Shown here piece after piece: positions 1 to 9,166 of a stretch of DNA of 64,000 nucleotides. The stretch comes from Spirosoma oryzicola. GTDB lineage: Bacteria > Bacteroidota > Bacteroidia > Cytophagales > Spirosomataceae. Positions within the stretch are counted from its first letter, which is position 1. The number at the start of each line of letters is the position of its first letter. The stretch spans positions 5,286,501-5,350,500 of the forward strand of contig NZ_CP089538.1 of NCBI RefSeq assembly GCF_021233055.1, in the 5' to 3' direction. The translations under genes and the position numbers were made by a program. The notes below the pieces were generated by a model. The model was not told the origin of the DNA. It searched no databases and saw only the letters and a list, made by a program, of their open reading frames with translations.

Positions 1-188
1 ACAAAGATCGTCTACTGGCAATCTCGAAAATAGATCTGGTTGAGCAGGACGAATTAACACGAATTAAAGAGACATTACCGAAGAAATTACCCGTAACGTT
101 TATATCAGCAGTTACCCAGCAGGGGTTAGATGAACTAAAAGATAGCATCTGGCAACGACTGACGGCAACGCCTGAGCTAACAGATTGA
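1..188 (+). CDS. obg: Obg/CgtA-type GTPase, C-terminal fragment
   Basis: This is the 3' end of a gene cut by the window edge, read in the frame starting at base 3, with stop TGA at 186-188. The roughly 61 visible residues begin KDRLLAISKIDLVEQDEL and contain FISAVTQQGLDELKDSIW. These match the end of the Obg G domain: the SKxD base-specificity motif (G4), the SAV/SSV motif (G5) and the closing helix. Obg GTPases act in late 50S ribosome assembly and stress control. The N-terminal Obg fold and P-loop lie outside the window, so the assignment rests on the G4/G5 end alone. Another TRAFAC GTPase is possible but less likely. Confidence 0.75.
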   Translation, partial: KDRLLAISKIDLVEQDELTRIKETLPKKLPVTFISAVTQQGLDELKDSIWQRLTATPELTD

Positions 189-249
189 AACGTGCAGAAC
201 TCTAGTCATTCTGGTCGCTGAGTCTACAACTTGGCAGCATTCAATAGTT

Positions 250-3219
250 ATGAAACAATTTTCATTAGTCTGCTGTCTCGTCGTAGGGCTACTGTTGCCA
301 ACATACGCGACAGCTCAGATTCAGGTATCGTTTCCTACCAGCCGAGCTGTTTTCCAGCGTAATGCAAGTAACCAAGCCACTTTTCGAATAACGGGGTATT
401 ACACCGTGCCTATCACGCAAGTTCAGGCTCGTGTCCAGGCCCGTAACAACCAGGGAACGTCTACGGATTGGCAGACCATACTTGACAATCCAAGCGGAGG
501 TATTTACACTGGCGATTTAACCGTAACAGGAGGCTGGTACGATCTTCAGGTTAGAGGACTGACTAACGGACAGCAAGTTGGAGACGTTACGACGATTGAG
601 CGCGTTGGCGTTGGCGAGGTGTTTGTCATTGCTGGCCAGTCGAATGCGCAGGGCGTTCATTACAGTGCTCCCGTTTCTACCGATGACCGGGTCAACTGCG
701 TCAATTACAAATACCCGGAGAATGCCTATCCGAACGATCCTCCCGTTCCCCAATTTTCTCACTTAGATAACAGTGACGGCTTCATCGTCGCACCACGTGG
801 CATGGGCAGTTGGTACTGGGGACGTTTAGGCGACCTGCTAGCGACCCGTCTGAACGTGCCGATCATGTTTTTCAATGCCGCCTTCACGGGTACTTCCATT
901 CGAAACTGGAGCGATAGTGCTCCCGAGGGAGGAGCCGCCTATGGGTACGGTGGTAGCCCTTATCCAGCCCGGCAACCATACGCTGGCCTGAAAGTAGCCT
1001 TGCAGTCTTACGCCAACATACTGGGCATCAGAGCTGTCTTGTGGCACCAGGGCGAAGCGGATAATGTGTTCAACACAACTACGCAAAGCTACGTCACCGA
1101 TCTCCAGTTTGTCATTAACCAAACCCGACAAGATTACGGGCGAAACATCTCCTGGGTCGTTGCCAGAGCCTCCCATTACGATCCGTTGGGTGCTAGCAAC
1201 CGCATCATTGCCGCGCAGAATCAAGTTATTTCCACAGTACCGAACGTATTTCCCGGACCGTCTACCGACACGGTTCAGGTTCCACGGTATCGGGCACCAC
1301 TTTTTGATCCCGACCGTGTTCACTTCGATTACAATGGCCTGGTTACAGCCGCTACTTTGTGGAACGGTAGCCTCGATGATTCCTTTTTTCAACGATCAAC
1401 ACCGTTTGGACCTGCTTTAGCACCTACCGTTTCGGTAGCTTGCGCAGGCAACAATCTTACGTTTACAGTTAACGGTACTTACTCCTCAGTTCAGTGGGAA
1501 GCGGGCGAAAGCGGGCGCACTGTAACCAAAGGTCCGGGGGCACTATACCGGGCTAAAGTGAAAGATGCCTCGGGTAATACAAACTATACAGGGTATCTAA
1601 GGGTGTCAGATACCCCAATAGCTAGTGTAGCCAATAACCGCTTACCCATCATTTGTGCCGGTACGACGCTCGCTTTAACGTCCAACTATGATAATGTAAC
1701 CTGGTTAAGTCAACCAAATAACGTGAGCGTCGCTTCAGGAAGAACGTTCAACGCAAGTTTAGTCGGAAGCTATTCAGCTCGCTACCGCGATGTCAGTGGT
1801 TGTGACTTCACGTCAAATACGCTTCAATTGACGACTAGTCCTCTCCCGGCGACTCCGACTATAACAAACGGCAGGTCTACTACGTTTTGCCAGGGCGACA
1901 ACACAACCTTGCAGGCATCCAGTAACAATGTCGTTTACAACTGGAGCGATGGGCAAAAAGCAAAGCAGATCACCGTTACAACCTCTGGTTCCTATACGGC
2001 AACGGTCACCGATCAGAACGGATGTACTTCGTTACCCTCCAACGTCATACAAGTAGTCGCCAATCCAGTACCGGCAAAACCAACCATTACGGCGAGTGGT
2101 GCCACTACGTTCTGCGCTGACCGAAACGTTGTCCTGACTGCACCTACTGAAGCCGTGTATGCGTGGAATAATGGACAAACGGTACAAAGTCTAACCGTTA
2201 CCCAGTCGGGTGACTATTCGGTTGTGACCAGAAATCGGTTTGGCTGCACTTCCGAACGGTCCGACGTAGTAACTACGAAGGTAAACCCGCTTCCCGCAAC
2301 GCCCAGCGTATCGGCGGGTGGCGCAACGACATTCTGCGCAGGAAATAGCGTTACCTTAAACGCAGCCTCACCGTTAAACGTGGTGTGGTCAAGTGGTCAA
2401 ACGAGCAAAGCAATCAGTGTAACGCAGTCCGGTAACTACGCAGTACAGTCGCGTGACCAAAATGGCTGTCTATCTACCTTTTCACCCAGAATCAATGTAC
2501 GCGTCAATGCGTTACCCAATGCGCCAACCATCGTATCCACTCCTTCGGCAACCATCTGCCAGGGCGATCGGGCAACGCTTACGGTAGAAGGTCCGTACAC
2601 CGTTTTTTGGTCAACCGGTGACTCTACACGCGCTATCACAACAGGACAAGCCGGCAATTACTCAGCCCGAATTCGCGATCAGAACGGTTGTGTTTCTACG
2701 CTGTCTGCTGCTACAACAGTTGATGTCAGGGCACTACCCCCCGCTCCTACCATAAACGCAATCGGTACATACACGCTTGAAGCGGTTAGCTCAACGAACG
2801 GCGAACGTTTTCGGTGGCGCCGGGATACGGATTCACTGGCCGTCCAAACGGCAATCATTAAGGCTGGTCGTTCGGGCAATTACACCGCCCGTTCATCCAT
2901 TGTTTACTCAAACACCCTTACCTGTTTCTCCCTACCTTCGGCACCATTTTTGTACACGATAGATGCAAGCTTTGAGGGGCTAAGTGTGTATCCTAACCCG
3001 AATCCAAATAAGGTTGTCACGCTAGAAACACAGGAAAATTTATCCAACGCGACAGTTACGCTCTACAAGCCTACTGGGCAAAGAGTATTAACCAGAAATG
3101 TGGGTTTATTTGACGAACGAAAACAACTAATCTTGACCGACTTACCCTCCGGAGTTTACATTTTACGCGTAGAAGCGGCTGGTTTTAGCAGAACCAGACG
3201 AATTTTGCTCGGATTGTAA
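250..3219 (+). CDS. Secreted SASA-family (sialate O-acetylesterase-like) protein with Ig-like repeats and T9SS tail
   Basis: A 989-residue exported protein. Residues 1-23 form a signal peptide ending TYATAQ. An Ig-like region (about 24-120) is followed by an SGNH/SASA esterase domain (about 122-375) with GQSNAQG (Ser131, expected nucleophile), WHQGEADN (265-272) and DPDRVHF (His358, expected base). Residues about 390-900 hold some seven Ig/PKD-like modules. Several share the pattern C-x-G ... W-S-x-G-Q ... S-G-x-Y ... D-Q-N-G-C. The last 80 or so residues (SVYPNPNPNK ... GVYILRVEA ... RRILLGL) are a type A T9SS sorting domain, so the product should cross the outer membrane and be released or surface-anchored. 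Likely activity is deacetylation of acetylated glycans; the substrate is not visible. The next gene is a tandem paralogue. Confidence 0.85.
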   Translation: MKQFSLVCCLVVGLLLPTYATAQIQVSFPTSRAVFQRNASNQATFRITGYYTVPITQVQARVQARNNQGTSTDWQTILDNPSGGIYTGDLTVTGGWYDLQVRGLTNGQQVGDVTTIERVGVGEVFVIAGQSNAQGVHYSAPVSTDDRVNCVNYKYPENAYPNDPPVPQFSHLDNSDGFIVAPRGMGSWYWGRLGDLLATRLNVPIMFFNAAFTGTSIRNWSDSAPEGGAAYGYGGSPYPARQPYAGLKVALQSYANILGIRAVLWHQGEADNVFNTTTQSYVTDLQFVINQTRQDYGRNISWVVARASHYDPLGASNRIIAAQNQVISTVPNVFPGPSTDTVQVPRYRAPLFDPDRVHFDYNGLVTAATLWNGSLDDSFFQRSTPFGPALAPTVSVACAGNNLTFTVNGTYSSVQWEAGESGRTVTKGPGALYRAKVKDASGNTNYTGYLRVSDTPIASVANNRLPIICAGTTLALTSNYDNVTWLSQPNNVSVASGRTFNASLVGSYSARYRDVSGCDFTSNTLQLTTSPLPATPTITNGRSTTFCQGDNTTLQASSNNVVYNWSDGQKAKQITVTTSGSYTATVTDQNGCTSLPSNVIQVVANPVPAKPTITASGATTFCADRNVVLTAPTEAVYAWNNGQTVQSLTVTQSGDYSVVTRNRFGCTSERSDVVTTKVNPLPATPSVSAGGATTFCAGNSVTLNAASPLNVVWSSGQTSKAISVTQSGNYAVQSRDQNGCLSTFSPRINVRVNALPNAPTIVSTPSATICQGDRATLTVEGPYTVFWSTGDSTRAITTGQAGNYSARIRDQNGCVSTLSAATTVDVRALPPAPTINAIGTYTLEAVSSTNGERFRWRRDTDSLAVQTAIIKAGRSGNYTARSSIVYSNTLTCFSLPSAPFLYTIDASFEGLSVYPNPNPNKVVTLETQENLSNATVTLYKPTGQRVLTRNVGLFDERKQLILTDLPSGVYILRVEAAGFSRTRRILLGL

Positions 3220-3249
3220 TATAAAACCCGGTATACCGTTTAATCATAG

Positions 3250-3285
3250 AATCCCCGGTAGAATTTGTATTTTGCCGGGGATTTT
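3250..3285 (+). terminator. Intrinsic terminator after the first SASA gene
   Basis: A 9-bp stem (AATCCCCGG at 3250-3258 with CCGGGGATT at 3275-3283) with a 16-nt loop is followed by TT. It begins 30 nt after the stop codon at 3217-3219. Confidence 0.65.
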
Positions 3286-3384
3286 ACGGTATAGCCAAAT
3301 AAAGACTAGCTGTTCAATACCGAACGTATTGAGCCTGATAGCTTTCAACAAACTAAGTGAAACAGGGTAAGACAGGAGCGACAC

Positions 3385-5532
3385 ATGAAAAAATGTTTTA
3401 GTGTATATATTTTTCTGCTATTTGGTTTAATAGCTACGCTCTACCGCACGCAGGCACAAACGACCAACCAGATAGTTAAGATCACTTACCCCGAAAGCCG
3501 TGCCGTTTTTCAACGAGGTAATGATGATTTCAGCACCATTTACATTTCGGGAAATTATTACCAGCCCGTAGACAGCGTCCAGGCCCGCGTTGTTGCGGAG
3601 CAGTCGGGTCAGGGAATCAATACCGAATGGGCCACTGTTCAGCGGAATCCCCAGGGTGGCATCTTCCAAAGCTCCTTACGGGCAAAGGGCGGCTGGTACC
3701 GGCTGGAAGTGCAGGCTTTTTCGGGGGGCGCAATCGTAGGTACGGATGTTATCCGTAAAGTTGGTGTCGGCGAAGTGTTTATCATTACCGGACAGTCCAA
3801 CGCACAGGGTTTTCAGAATTTTGGCGCATTGGGTGCTTCGGATGATCGAGTGAACTGCGTTACGTATGACAACAGTACGGCTAACTCACTGAACGATCCG
3901 CCAGCTCCTACTTTTCAGCAACTAGGTGCAAGTTCATTGATCGGTCCACGGGGGCAAAGCGCCTGGTGCTGGGGTGTTCTTGGCGACTTGATTGCTAAGC
4001 AGTACAACGTTCCCGTATTGTTTATCAATACAGCCTGGCAGGCAACCACCATAAACAACTGGAAAGAAAGCGCGGACGGTCAAATAACTAAAAACATATT
4101 TGCCCTTGGTACGCCCAACGAGAATTTTCCCGCTGGAATGCCCTACGCAAACCTGCTGATTGCCCTCCGCTACTACTGTTCCCTTCAGGGATTGCGGGCA
4201 GTGCTGTGGCAGCAGGGCGAAAACGACAACGTCCCGCTGCATTCCAGCCGAAAAGTGTATAGCGAGGGGATGCAGTACTTGGTCAATAAGACCCGCTCTG
4301 ATACAGATCGCTATCCAGCCTGGGTGCTGGCCCGGTCGTCGTACAACGTAGGCGAGGTTAGTCAGGACATTATCCAGGCTCAGAACGACGTTATCAACAC
4401 CTATAACAACAACGTATTTGCAGGACCTTTTACCGATAATATTCAGATTCCCCGTTATGAGGGTAATGTACACTTTGGTGGTGAAGGCTTACAGCAGCTC
4501 GGCCAAGCCTGGTTTAATAGTTTGAACGCCATATTTTTTGCGACATCGCGCCCGCTCACTCCGCTTCCTTCGCCTGCGGTAACCGTAGCTTGCGGGTCGA
4601 ACAATAACTTAACCGTTAGCTTGCCCAGCTTATACCGATCATATACGTGGAATAACGGTCAGACATCACGGACCATCAACGTCAATCAGCCCGGCGTTTA
4701 TCGGGCAACCCTGAAAGACAATACAGGCAATACCTACCTGTCACCAGCCATCGATGTACAGGGTATTATTCAGCCAACAGTTCCTACCATCGCTTTGAAC
4801 ACGCAGCCGAATCAGGCAGCGACTTCTCAGCAACAGGTCTGCGCCGACTCGGCCTTAGTGCTCACGGCTAGTTCGTCGGCGGGTAGCATACCCTTGTGGA
4901 GTACAGGAATCAGTAGTAAAACAATATCATTGACGGCATCGGGCACTTACTCGGCTCAGGCAATCAATGTGTACGGTTGTAAATCAGCCCAATCGTCGCC
5001 TATTACCCTGACGGTTCGTCCTAAGCTGTTCGTTCCTGTTGTCGAGCAAGTCGGTACATATTCGCTGGAAGCCGCTTTACCCGCACCAACCAGTGGTGGT
5101 ACTGACCAGTTCGACTGGCGACGGGCTAATGACCTCATTCCCCAGACTAGTTCAGTAGTCAAGGTTATCGTCAGTGGCAGCTACTCCGCCCGTACCAAAA
5201 CGACTTTCACTCTGAACGGTAGCCAGAATTTGACCTGCTATTCGGACTATAGCGCACCCAGAGAGTTTGTATTTGACCAGACTACTGGTGGCGTCAGCGT
5301 TTATCCGAACCCGTCAACGGATGGTATGGTAACCGTTGAAACTGAAGAGAACCTGAAAGATGCGCTCGTTGACGTTTACTCCATGACCGGCCAGCAATTA
5401 TCCTCCTACGTGGTACCGTTGTTCAATGAGCGAAAAGCGGTAGACCTGTCAGGACTTGCTAAAGGTGAATACATTATCCGGATTCGGGCAGCTGGGTTCA
5501 ACGTATCCCGGCGCGTGATCGTTGCTCAGTAA
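3385..5532 (+). CDS. Secreted SASA-family esterase-like protein with T9SS tail (paralogue)
   Basis: A 715-residue exported protein built like its upstream neighbour but shorter. Signal peptide 1-25 ends RTQAQ. The SASA domain (about 125-385) has GQSNAQG (Ser138), WQQGENDN (275-282) and His363 in NVHFGGEGL. About three Ig-like modules follow (about 395-625), against about seven in the first copy. The C-terminal T9SS domain (SVYPNPSTDG ... GEYIIRIRAAGFNVSRRVIV) closely resembles the first copy's. The two copies share PESRAVFQR/PTSRAVFQR and KVGVGEVFIITGQSNAQG/RVGVGEVFVIAGQSNAQG blocks, which shows they are tandem duplicates. Each has its own terminator, so they may be separate transcription units. 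The acetylated substrate is unknown. Confidence 0.85.
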   Translation: MKKCFSVYIFLLFGLIATLYRTQAQTTNQIVKITYPESRAVFQRGNDDFSTIYISGNYYQPVDSVQARVVAEQSGQGINTEWATVQRNPQGGIFQSSLRAKGGWYRLEVQAFSGGAIVGTDVIRKVGVGEVFIITGQSNAQGFQNFGALGASDDRVNCVTYDNSTANSLNDPPAPTFQQLGASSLIGPRGQSAWCWGVLGDLIAKQYNVPVLFINTAWQATTINNWKESADGQITKNIFALGTPNENFPAGMPYANLLIALRYYCSLQGLRAVLWQQGENDNVPLHSSRKVYSEGMQYLVNKTRSDTDRYPAWVLARSSYNVGEVSQDIIQAQNDVINTYNNNVFAGPFTDNIQIPRYEGNVHFGGEGLQQLGQAWFNSLNAIFFATSRPLTPLPSPAVTVACGSNNNLTVSLPSLYRSYTWNNGQTSRTINVNQPGVYRATLKDNTGNTYLSPAIDVQGIIQPTVPTIALNTQPNQAATSQQQVCADSALVLTASSSAGSIPLWSTGISSKTISLTASGTYSAQAINVYGCKSAQSSPITLTVRPKLFVPVVEQVGTYSLEAALPAPTSGGTDQFDWRRANDLIPQTSSVVKVIVSGSYSARTKTTFTLNGSQNLTCYSDYSAPREFVFDQTTGGVSVYPNPSTDGMVTVETEENLKDALVDVYSMTGQQLSSYVVPLFNERKAVDLSGLAKGEYIIRIRAAGFNVSRRVIVAQ

Positions 5533-5556
5533 TACGTCGAACAATAACCTACTTAC

Positions 5557-5592
5557 CAAGAAGTCCTTTTCACTGAAAAGGACTTCTTGTTT
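5557..5592 (+). terminator. Intrinsic terminator after the second SASA gene
   Basis: A perfect 15-bp stem (CAAGAAGTCCTTTTC with GAAAAGGACTTCTTG, loop ACT) is followed by TTTAT. It lies 25 nt after the stop codon and upstream of the nuo promoter region. Confidence 0.8.
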
Positions 5593-5630
5593 ATAAGCAT
5601 TCTAAGTAACAGTTGACTGGGAGCTATCTG

Positions 5631-5726
5631 TTGAAAAAAAGGCGGTTAGCCTGTATATTTGGAGGATGTTCGGATGAACGTCCGGGCAGCAATTAAATGT
5701 GCTTATTGGTTTTATCGCTACCTTTG
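5631..5726 (+). promoter_or_regulatory. Candidate nuo operon promoters
   Basis: Two matches to the Bacteroidota -7 motif TAnnTTTG lie upstream of nuoA. TATATTTG (5654-5661) has a TTG (5631-5633) 20 bp upstream, which is consensus spacing. TACCTTTG (5719-5726) has only a weak TGTG-like -33 element and would give a leader of roughly 20 nt. Either or both could drive nuoA-J. This is motif reading only. Confidence 0.5.
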
Positions 5727-5750
5727 TAGCACTACTTTTAATAGTACTGT

Positions 5751-6122
5751 ATGAACGCGACTTACCTACCGGCCGACTATCTGCCGGTGCTCATTCAGCT
5801 TGGTTTAGCCCTTGGTTTCATCATCACAACGATGTTTGTAACCCATGCCATTGGTCCCAAGCGGAACAGTGAGAAAAAAGATGATCCATTTGAGTGCGGT
5901 ATTCCTGTTCAGGGTGATGCACGCACGCCAATCTCGATCAAGTATTTTCTGATCGCTATCCTGTTCGTTTTGTTCGACGTGGAAGTAATCTTTTTGTACC
6001 CATGGGCTGTTAATTTCAAAGGGCTTGGCATGACCGGTTTTATTGAAATGGTTTTGTTTATGGGCTTGTTGCTGGCTGGTTTCTATTACATCATCCGCAA
6101 GGGTGTTTTGAAGTGGGAATAG
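5751..6122 (+). CDS. nuoA: NADH-quinone oxidoreductase subunit A
   Basis: A 123-residue membrane subunit of respiratory complex I. Three transmembrane helices are visible (about 9-31, 62-84, 93-114). The family signature in the first cytoplasmic loop, KKDDPFECGIPVQGDARTP, contains the conserved Cys of the quinone-site loop. NuoA lies at the junction of membrane and hydrophilic arms. It is the first gene of a ten-gene nuoA-J run, 62 bp before nuoB. Length and gene order are normal for the family. Confidence 0.95.
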   Translation: MNATYLPADYLPVLIQLGLALGFIITTMFVTHAIGPKRNSEKKDDPFECGIPVQGDARTPISIKYFLIAILFVLFDVEVIFLYPWAVNFKGLGMTGFIEMVLFMGLLLAGFYYIIRKGVLKWE

Positions 6123-6184
6123 CAGCAGTAAATGAATTTTAGTACATTCTTATTCGTTGTTAGAGTAATCAAACACAACGTTTT

Positions 6185-6730
6185 ATGGCAACTGACATTA
6201 AGCTGGCCGAAGCTCCGCCTAGTTATGACGGGCAGGGATTCTCTGCCACTTCTTTCGATAAAGTAATTGGACTGGCCCGGGCAAATTCGCTCTGGCCACT
6301 GCCATTTGCAACCTCATGCTGCGGCATTGAATTCATGGCTACCCTGGCTTCCGACTGGGATTTAGGTCGTTTTGGCTCTGAACGGAACAGCTTTTCGCCC
6401 CGTCAGGCTGATATGCTTCTGGTAGCCGGTACCATTGCAAAAAAAATGGGACCTGTTGTCAAGCAGGTATATTTACAGATGGCTGAACCGCGCTGGGTGG
6501 TGGCTATTGGGGCATGCGCGTCGAGCGGTGGTATTTTCGATACCTACAGCGTGTTGCAGGGTATTGACCGGATCATTCCGGTTGACGTATACGTACCTGG
6601 TTGCCCACCACGTCCTGAACAGATTATTGAAGGAGTCATGCAGATTCAGGAGCTGGCCAAAAACGAATCGCTGCGCCGTCGTAATACAGAAGAATACCAG
6701 AAGTTGTTGAACTCGTATAATATTCAGTAA
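6185..6730 (+). CDS. nuoB: NADH-quinone oxidoreductase subunit B
   Basis: A 181-residue subunit that carries the terminal [4Fe-4S] cluster N2, which passes electrons to quinone. The ligand cysteines are visible: tandem Cys45-Cys46 in ATSCCGIEFM, Cys111 in GACASSGG and Cys140 in VPGCPPRPE. Length is normal. It follows nuoA by 62 bp and is separated from nuoC by a 70-bp spacer that holds a strong hairpin. Confidence 0.96.
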   Translation: MATDIKLAEAPPSYDGQGFSATSFDKVIGLARANSLWPLPFATSCCGIEFMATLASDWDLGRFGSERNSFSPRQADMLLVAGTIAKKMGPVVKQVYLQMAEPRWVVAIGACASSGGIFDTYSVLQGIDRIIPVDVYVPGCPPRPEQIIEGVMQIQELAKNESLRRRNTEEYQKLLNSYNIQ

Positions 6731-6735
6731 TAACC

Positions 6736-6784
6736 ACTTTACGTGAGATTGGTCGCCACAGATACTACCAATCCCGCATAAAGT
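6736..6784 (+). repeat. Intercistronic hairpin between nuoB and nuoC
   Basis: Inverted repeat with 18-nt arms at 6736-6753 and 6767-6784 around a 13-nt loop. Fifteen of 18 positions pair, plus one G-T wobble. It starts 6 nt after the nuoB stop and fills most of the spacer. There is no U-tract, so it looks more like an mRNA-processing or stability element than a terminator. Confidence 0.6.
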
Positions 6785-6800
6785 TGTCTTACCCACCCCT

Positions 6801-7301
6801 ATGCTGACGAACGAATCAGTCGCGCAAACCATCATTACTCAATTTGGTGAAGCCGTTAGTGATTTTGACGATCCTTATGATCTGCTAACATTTTCGACTA
6901 CCCGCGAGACAATCATTTCGCTCATCACTTTTCTGAAAGAGCACTCGACTTTGCAGGTTGGTTTTCTGACCGATATCACAGCCGTTCATTATCCTGATTC
7001 TCCCGGAAAAGAGTTCTGCGTTGTGTATCACTTGCACAGCCTGATCAACAACCTCCGGCTACGCGTTAAAGTCTATCTGTCGAACGAGGATCTTCACATT
7101 CCAACGGCTATTCCGCTGTTCATGAGCGCGAACTGGATGGAACGCGAAACTTTTGACCTGTTCGGTATTATCTTCGATGGTCATCCGGATTTACGTCGAA
7201 TCCTGAACATGGAAGAAATGGATTATCACCCAATGCGCAAAGAATATCCGCTTGAAGATCAAACTCGGGAGGATAAGATCGACGCCTTGTTTGGACGATA
7301 A
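6801..7301 (+). CDS. nuoC: NADH-quinone oxidoreductase subunit C
   Basis: A 166-residue hydrophilic-arm subunit of complex I (30-kDa family). The diagnostic C-terminal block is present: NWMERETFDLFGIIFDGHPDLRRIL, then MRKEYPLEDQ. NuoC docks with NuoD near the N2 cluster. It is a separate gene here, not fused to nuoD. The spacer to nuoD is 71 bp and contains an imperfect inverted repeat (7306-7318 with 7343-7355). Confidence 0.94.
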   Translation: MLTNESVAQTIITQFGEAVSDFDDPYDLLTFSTTRETIISLITFLKEHSTLQVGFLTDITAVHYPDSPGKEFCVVYHLHSLINNLRLRVKVYLSNEDLHIPTAIPLFMSANWMERETFDLFGIIFDGHPDLRRILNMEEMDYHPMRKEYPLEDQTREDKIDALFGR

Positions 7302-7372
7302 ACGTGCAAAGGACCGACCCGTAATTTTATATTTACCACTCGTCCGTTCTTTTGCTTTTTACCCTTTGACAT

Positions 7373-8605
7373 ATGGTTTCTGAAGAACTCGATATAGCGA
7401 ATAAAAACCTGCCTGCCGAACAAGGTCCTGTTCAGTACGTTAACGAACTGACCACGCTTAACCTTGGGCCAACGCACCCTGCTACTCACGGTATTTTCCA
7501 GAACATTCTGCAAATGGATGGGGAGAAAATCGTATCGGGCGAGCAGACAATTGGCTATATCCACCGGGCCTTTGAAAAAATTGCAGAACGGCGTCCTTTC
7601 TACCAGATTACGACGCTTACCGACCGCATGAATTACTGCTCGTCGCCCATCAACAACATGGGCTGGCACATGACGGTTGAGAAACTGCTCGGCATTGACG
7701 TTCCTAAGCGCGCTCAATACATCCGTGTCATTATGATGGAGCTGGCCCGCATTGCTGACCACATCATTTGTAACGCCATTCTGGGTGCTGATACGGGTGC
7801 GCTCACCGGTTTTACGTACATATTCCAGGAGCGTGAGAAAATTTACGATATCTACGAAGAAGTTTGTGGAGCTCGTCTGACGACTAACATGGGCCGGATC
7901 GGTGGCATGGAGCGCGACCTTTCTCCTACTGCTATTCGGAAGATAAAAGAATTCCTGGACCGTTTTCCAAAAGTACTGACTGAGTTTGAAAACCTGTTCA
8001 ACCGCAACCGGATTTTCATGGATCGGGTTGTGAACGTCGGTGGCATTTCGGCAGAACGTGCGCTCAGCTACGGTTTCACGGGTCCGAATCTACGGGCCGC
8101 CGGTGTTGACTACGATGTTCGCGTTATGAACCCGTACTCGTCGTACCAAGATTTCGAATTCGACATTCCCGTTGGTCAGAGCGGTGATACGTATGATCGT
8201 TACATGGTTCGTGGGGAGGAGATGTGGCAAAGTCTGCGCATCATCAAACAGGCGATTGACAACCTGCCCGAAGGCTCTCATTACGCCGATGCCCCTCAGT
8301 ATTACCTTCCTCCCAAACAGGAAGTTTACAAAAACATGGAGGCTCTTATCTATCACTTCAAGATTGTGATGGGTGAAATCGACGCCCCTGTTGGTGAGGT
8401 TTACCACGCGGTTGAAGGTGGTAACGGCGAGTTGGGCTTTTATCTGATCAGCGACGGGGGCCGGGCTCCTTACCGGTTACACTTCCGTCGTCCATGCTTT
8501 ATCTACTACCAGGCTTACCCTGAAATGTGTAAAGGTATGACGCTGTCAGACGCCATTATTATCATGAGTAGTATGAACGTCATTGCTGGTGAATTAGATG
8601 CGTAA
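7373..8605 (+). CDS. nuoD: NADH-quinone oxidoreductase subunit D
   Basis: A 410-residue 49-kDa-family subunit that forms the quinone pocket with NuoB. Visible signatures are LNLGPTHPATHG near residue 30, GYIHRAFEKIAE, the central GRIGGMERDLSP block and the C-terminal YLISDGGRAPYRLHFRRP. It has the usual length. It is descended from hydrogenase large subunits but lacks Ni-binding cysteines, as is normal for NuoD. Confidence 0.95.
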   Translation: MVSEELDIANKNLPAEQGPVQYVNELTTLNLGPTHPATHGIFQNILQMDGEKIVSGEQTIGYIHRAFEKIAERRPFYQITTLTDRMNYCSSPINNMGWHMTVEKLLGIDVPKRAQYIRVIMMELARIADHIICNAILGADTGALTGFTYIFQEREKIYDIYEEVCGARLTTNMGRIGGMERDLSPTAIRKIKEFLDRFPKVLTEFENLFNRNRIFMDRVVNVGGISAERALSYGFTGPNLRAAGVDYDVRVMNPYSSYQDFEFDIPVGQSGDTYDRYMVRGEEMWQSLRIIKQAIDNLPEGSHYADAPQYYLPPKQEVYKNMEALIYHFKIVMGEIDAPVGEVYHAVEGGNGELGFYLISDGGRAPYRLHFRRPCFIYYQAYPEMCKGMTLSDAIIIMSSMNVIAGELDA

Positions 8606-8659
8606 TGTAAGTTTCACCAAGCCGTGGCTGGCCCACCCAAGCGGTTTATAGTTTCAGTT

Positions 8660-9163
8660 ATGAGTAAGACTGTTGAAAATAAAACGGTAGTTTTTACACC
8701 GGAGCGTGTAGCAAAAGCACAGGAAATAATAGCCCGCTATCCGGCAGATCGGCAGAAATCGGCTTTGTTACCCTTACTTCACCTGTTGCAGGAACAAGAA
8801 GGCTGGACAAGTCCGGAAGGTATGGACTACGTAGCCCGGCTACTCGATATCCAGCCCATTGAGGTGTATGAAGTAGCGACGTTCTACACCATGTACCACA
8901 TTGATCCCGTTGGTCAGCATGTAATTGAATACTGCCGTACGGGTCCATGCTGCCTGATGGGTGGCGAAGATGTGCTAGCTCACCTGAAGCATCGCCTTGG
9001 CATTGATACCGGTCAGACAACGGTGGATGGGCGTTTTACGCTTAAGGAAGTAGAATGCTTAGCGGCTTGTGGCATGGGTCCGGTATTTCAGATTCGGGAG
9101 AAGTACTACATGAATCTGACCAACGAGCGTGTAGACGAGATTATTGACGAATTGTCGAAGTAA
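8660..9163 (+). CDS. nuoE: NADH-quinone oxidoreductase subunit E
   Basis: A 167-residue 24-kDa-family subunit with a [2Fe-2S] cluster (N1a) in the NADH-dehydrogenase module. The thioredoxin-like ferredoxin motif is visible as CRTGPC followed downstream by CLAACG. An upstream in-frame start at 8624 adds 12 residues lacking family character, so I choose ATG 8660 (MSKTVENKT). nuoF follows after only 3 bp. Confidence 0.94.
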   Translation: MSKTVENKTVVFTPERVAKAQEIIARYPADRQKSALLPLLHLLQEQEGWTSPEGMDYVARLLDIQPIEVYEVATFYTMYHIDPVGQHVIEYCRTGPCCLMGGEDVLAHLKHRLGIDTGQTTVDGRFTLKEVECLAACGMGPVFQIREKYYMNLTNERVDEIIDELSK

Positions 9164-9166
9164 CAC

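Noticed and set aside
838..1392. Minus-strand open frame of 184 codons inside the first SASA gene
   Set aside because: It lies wholly antisense to a gene with clear domains, has no recognisable motif, and similar shadow frames occur opposite the second SASA gene (3934-4473), malQ (35084-35596) and the amidohydrolase (62565-63110).
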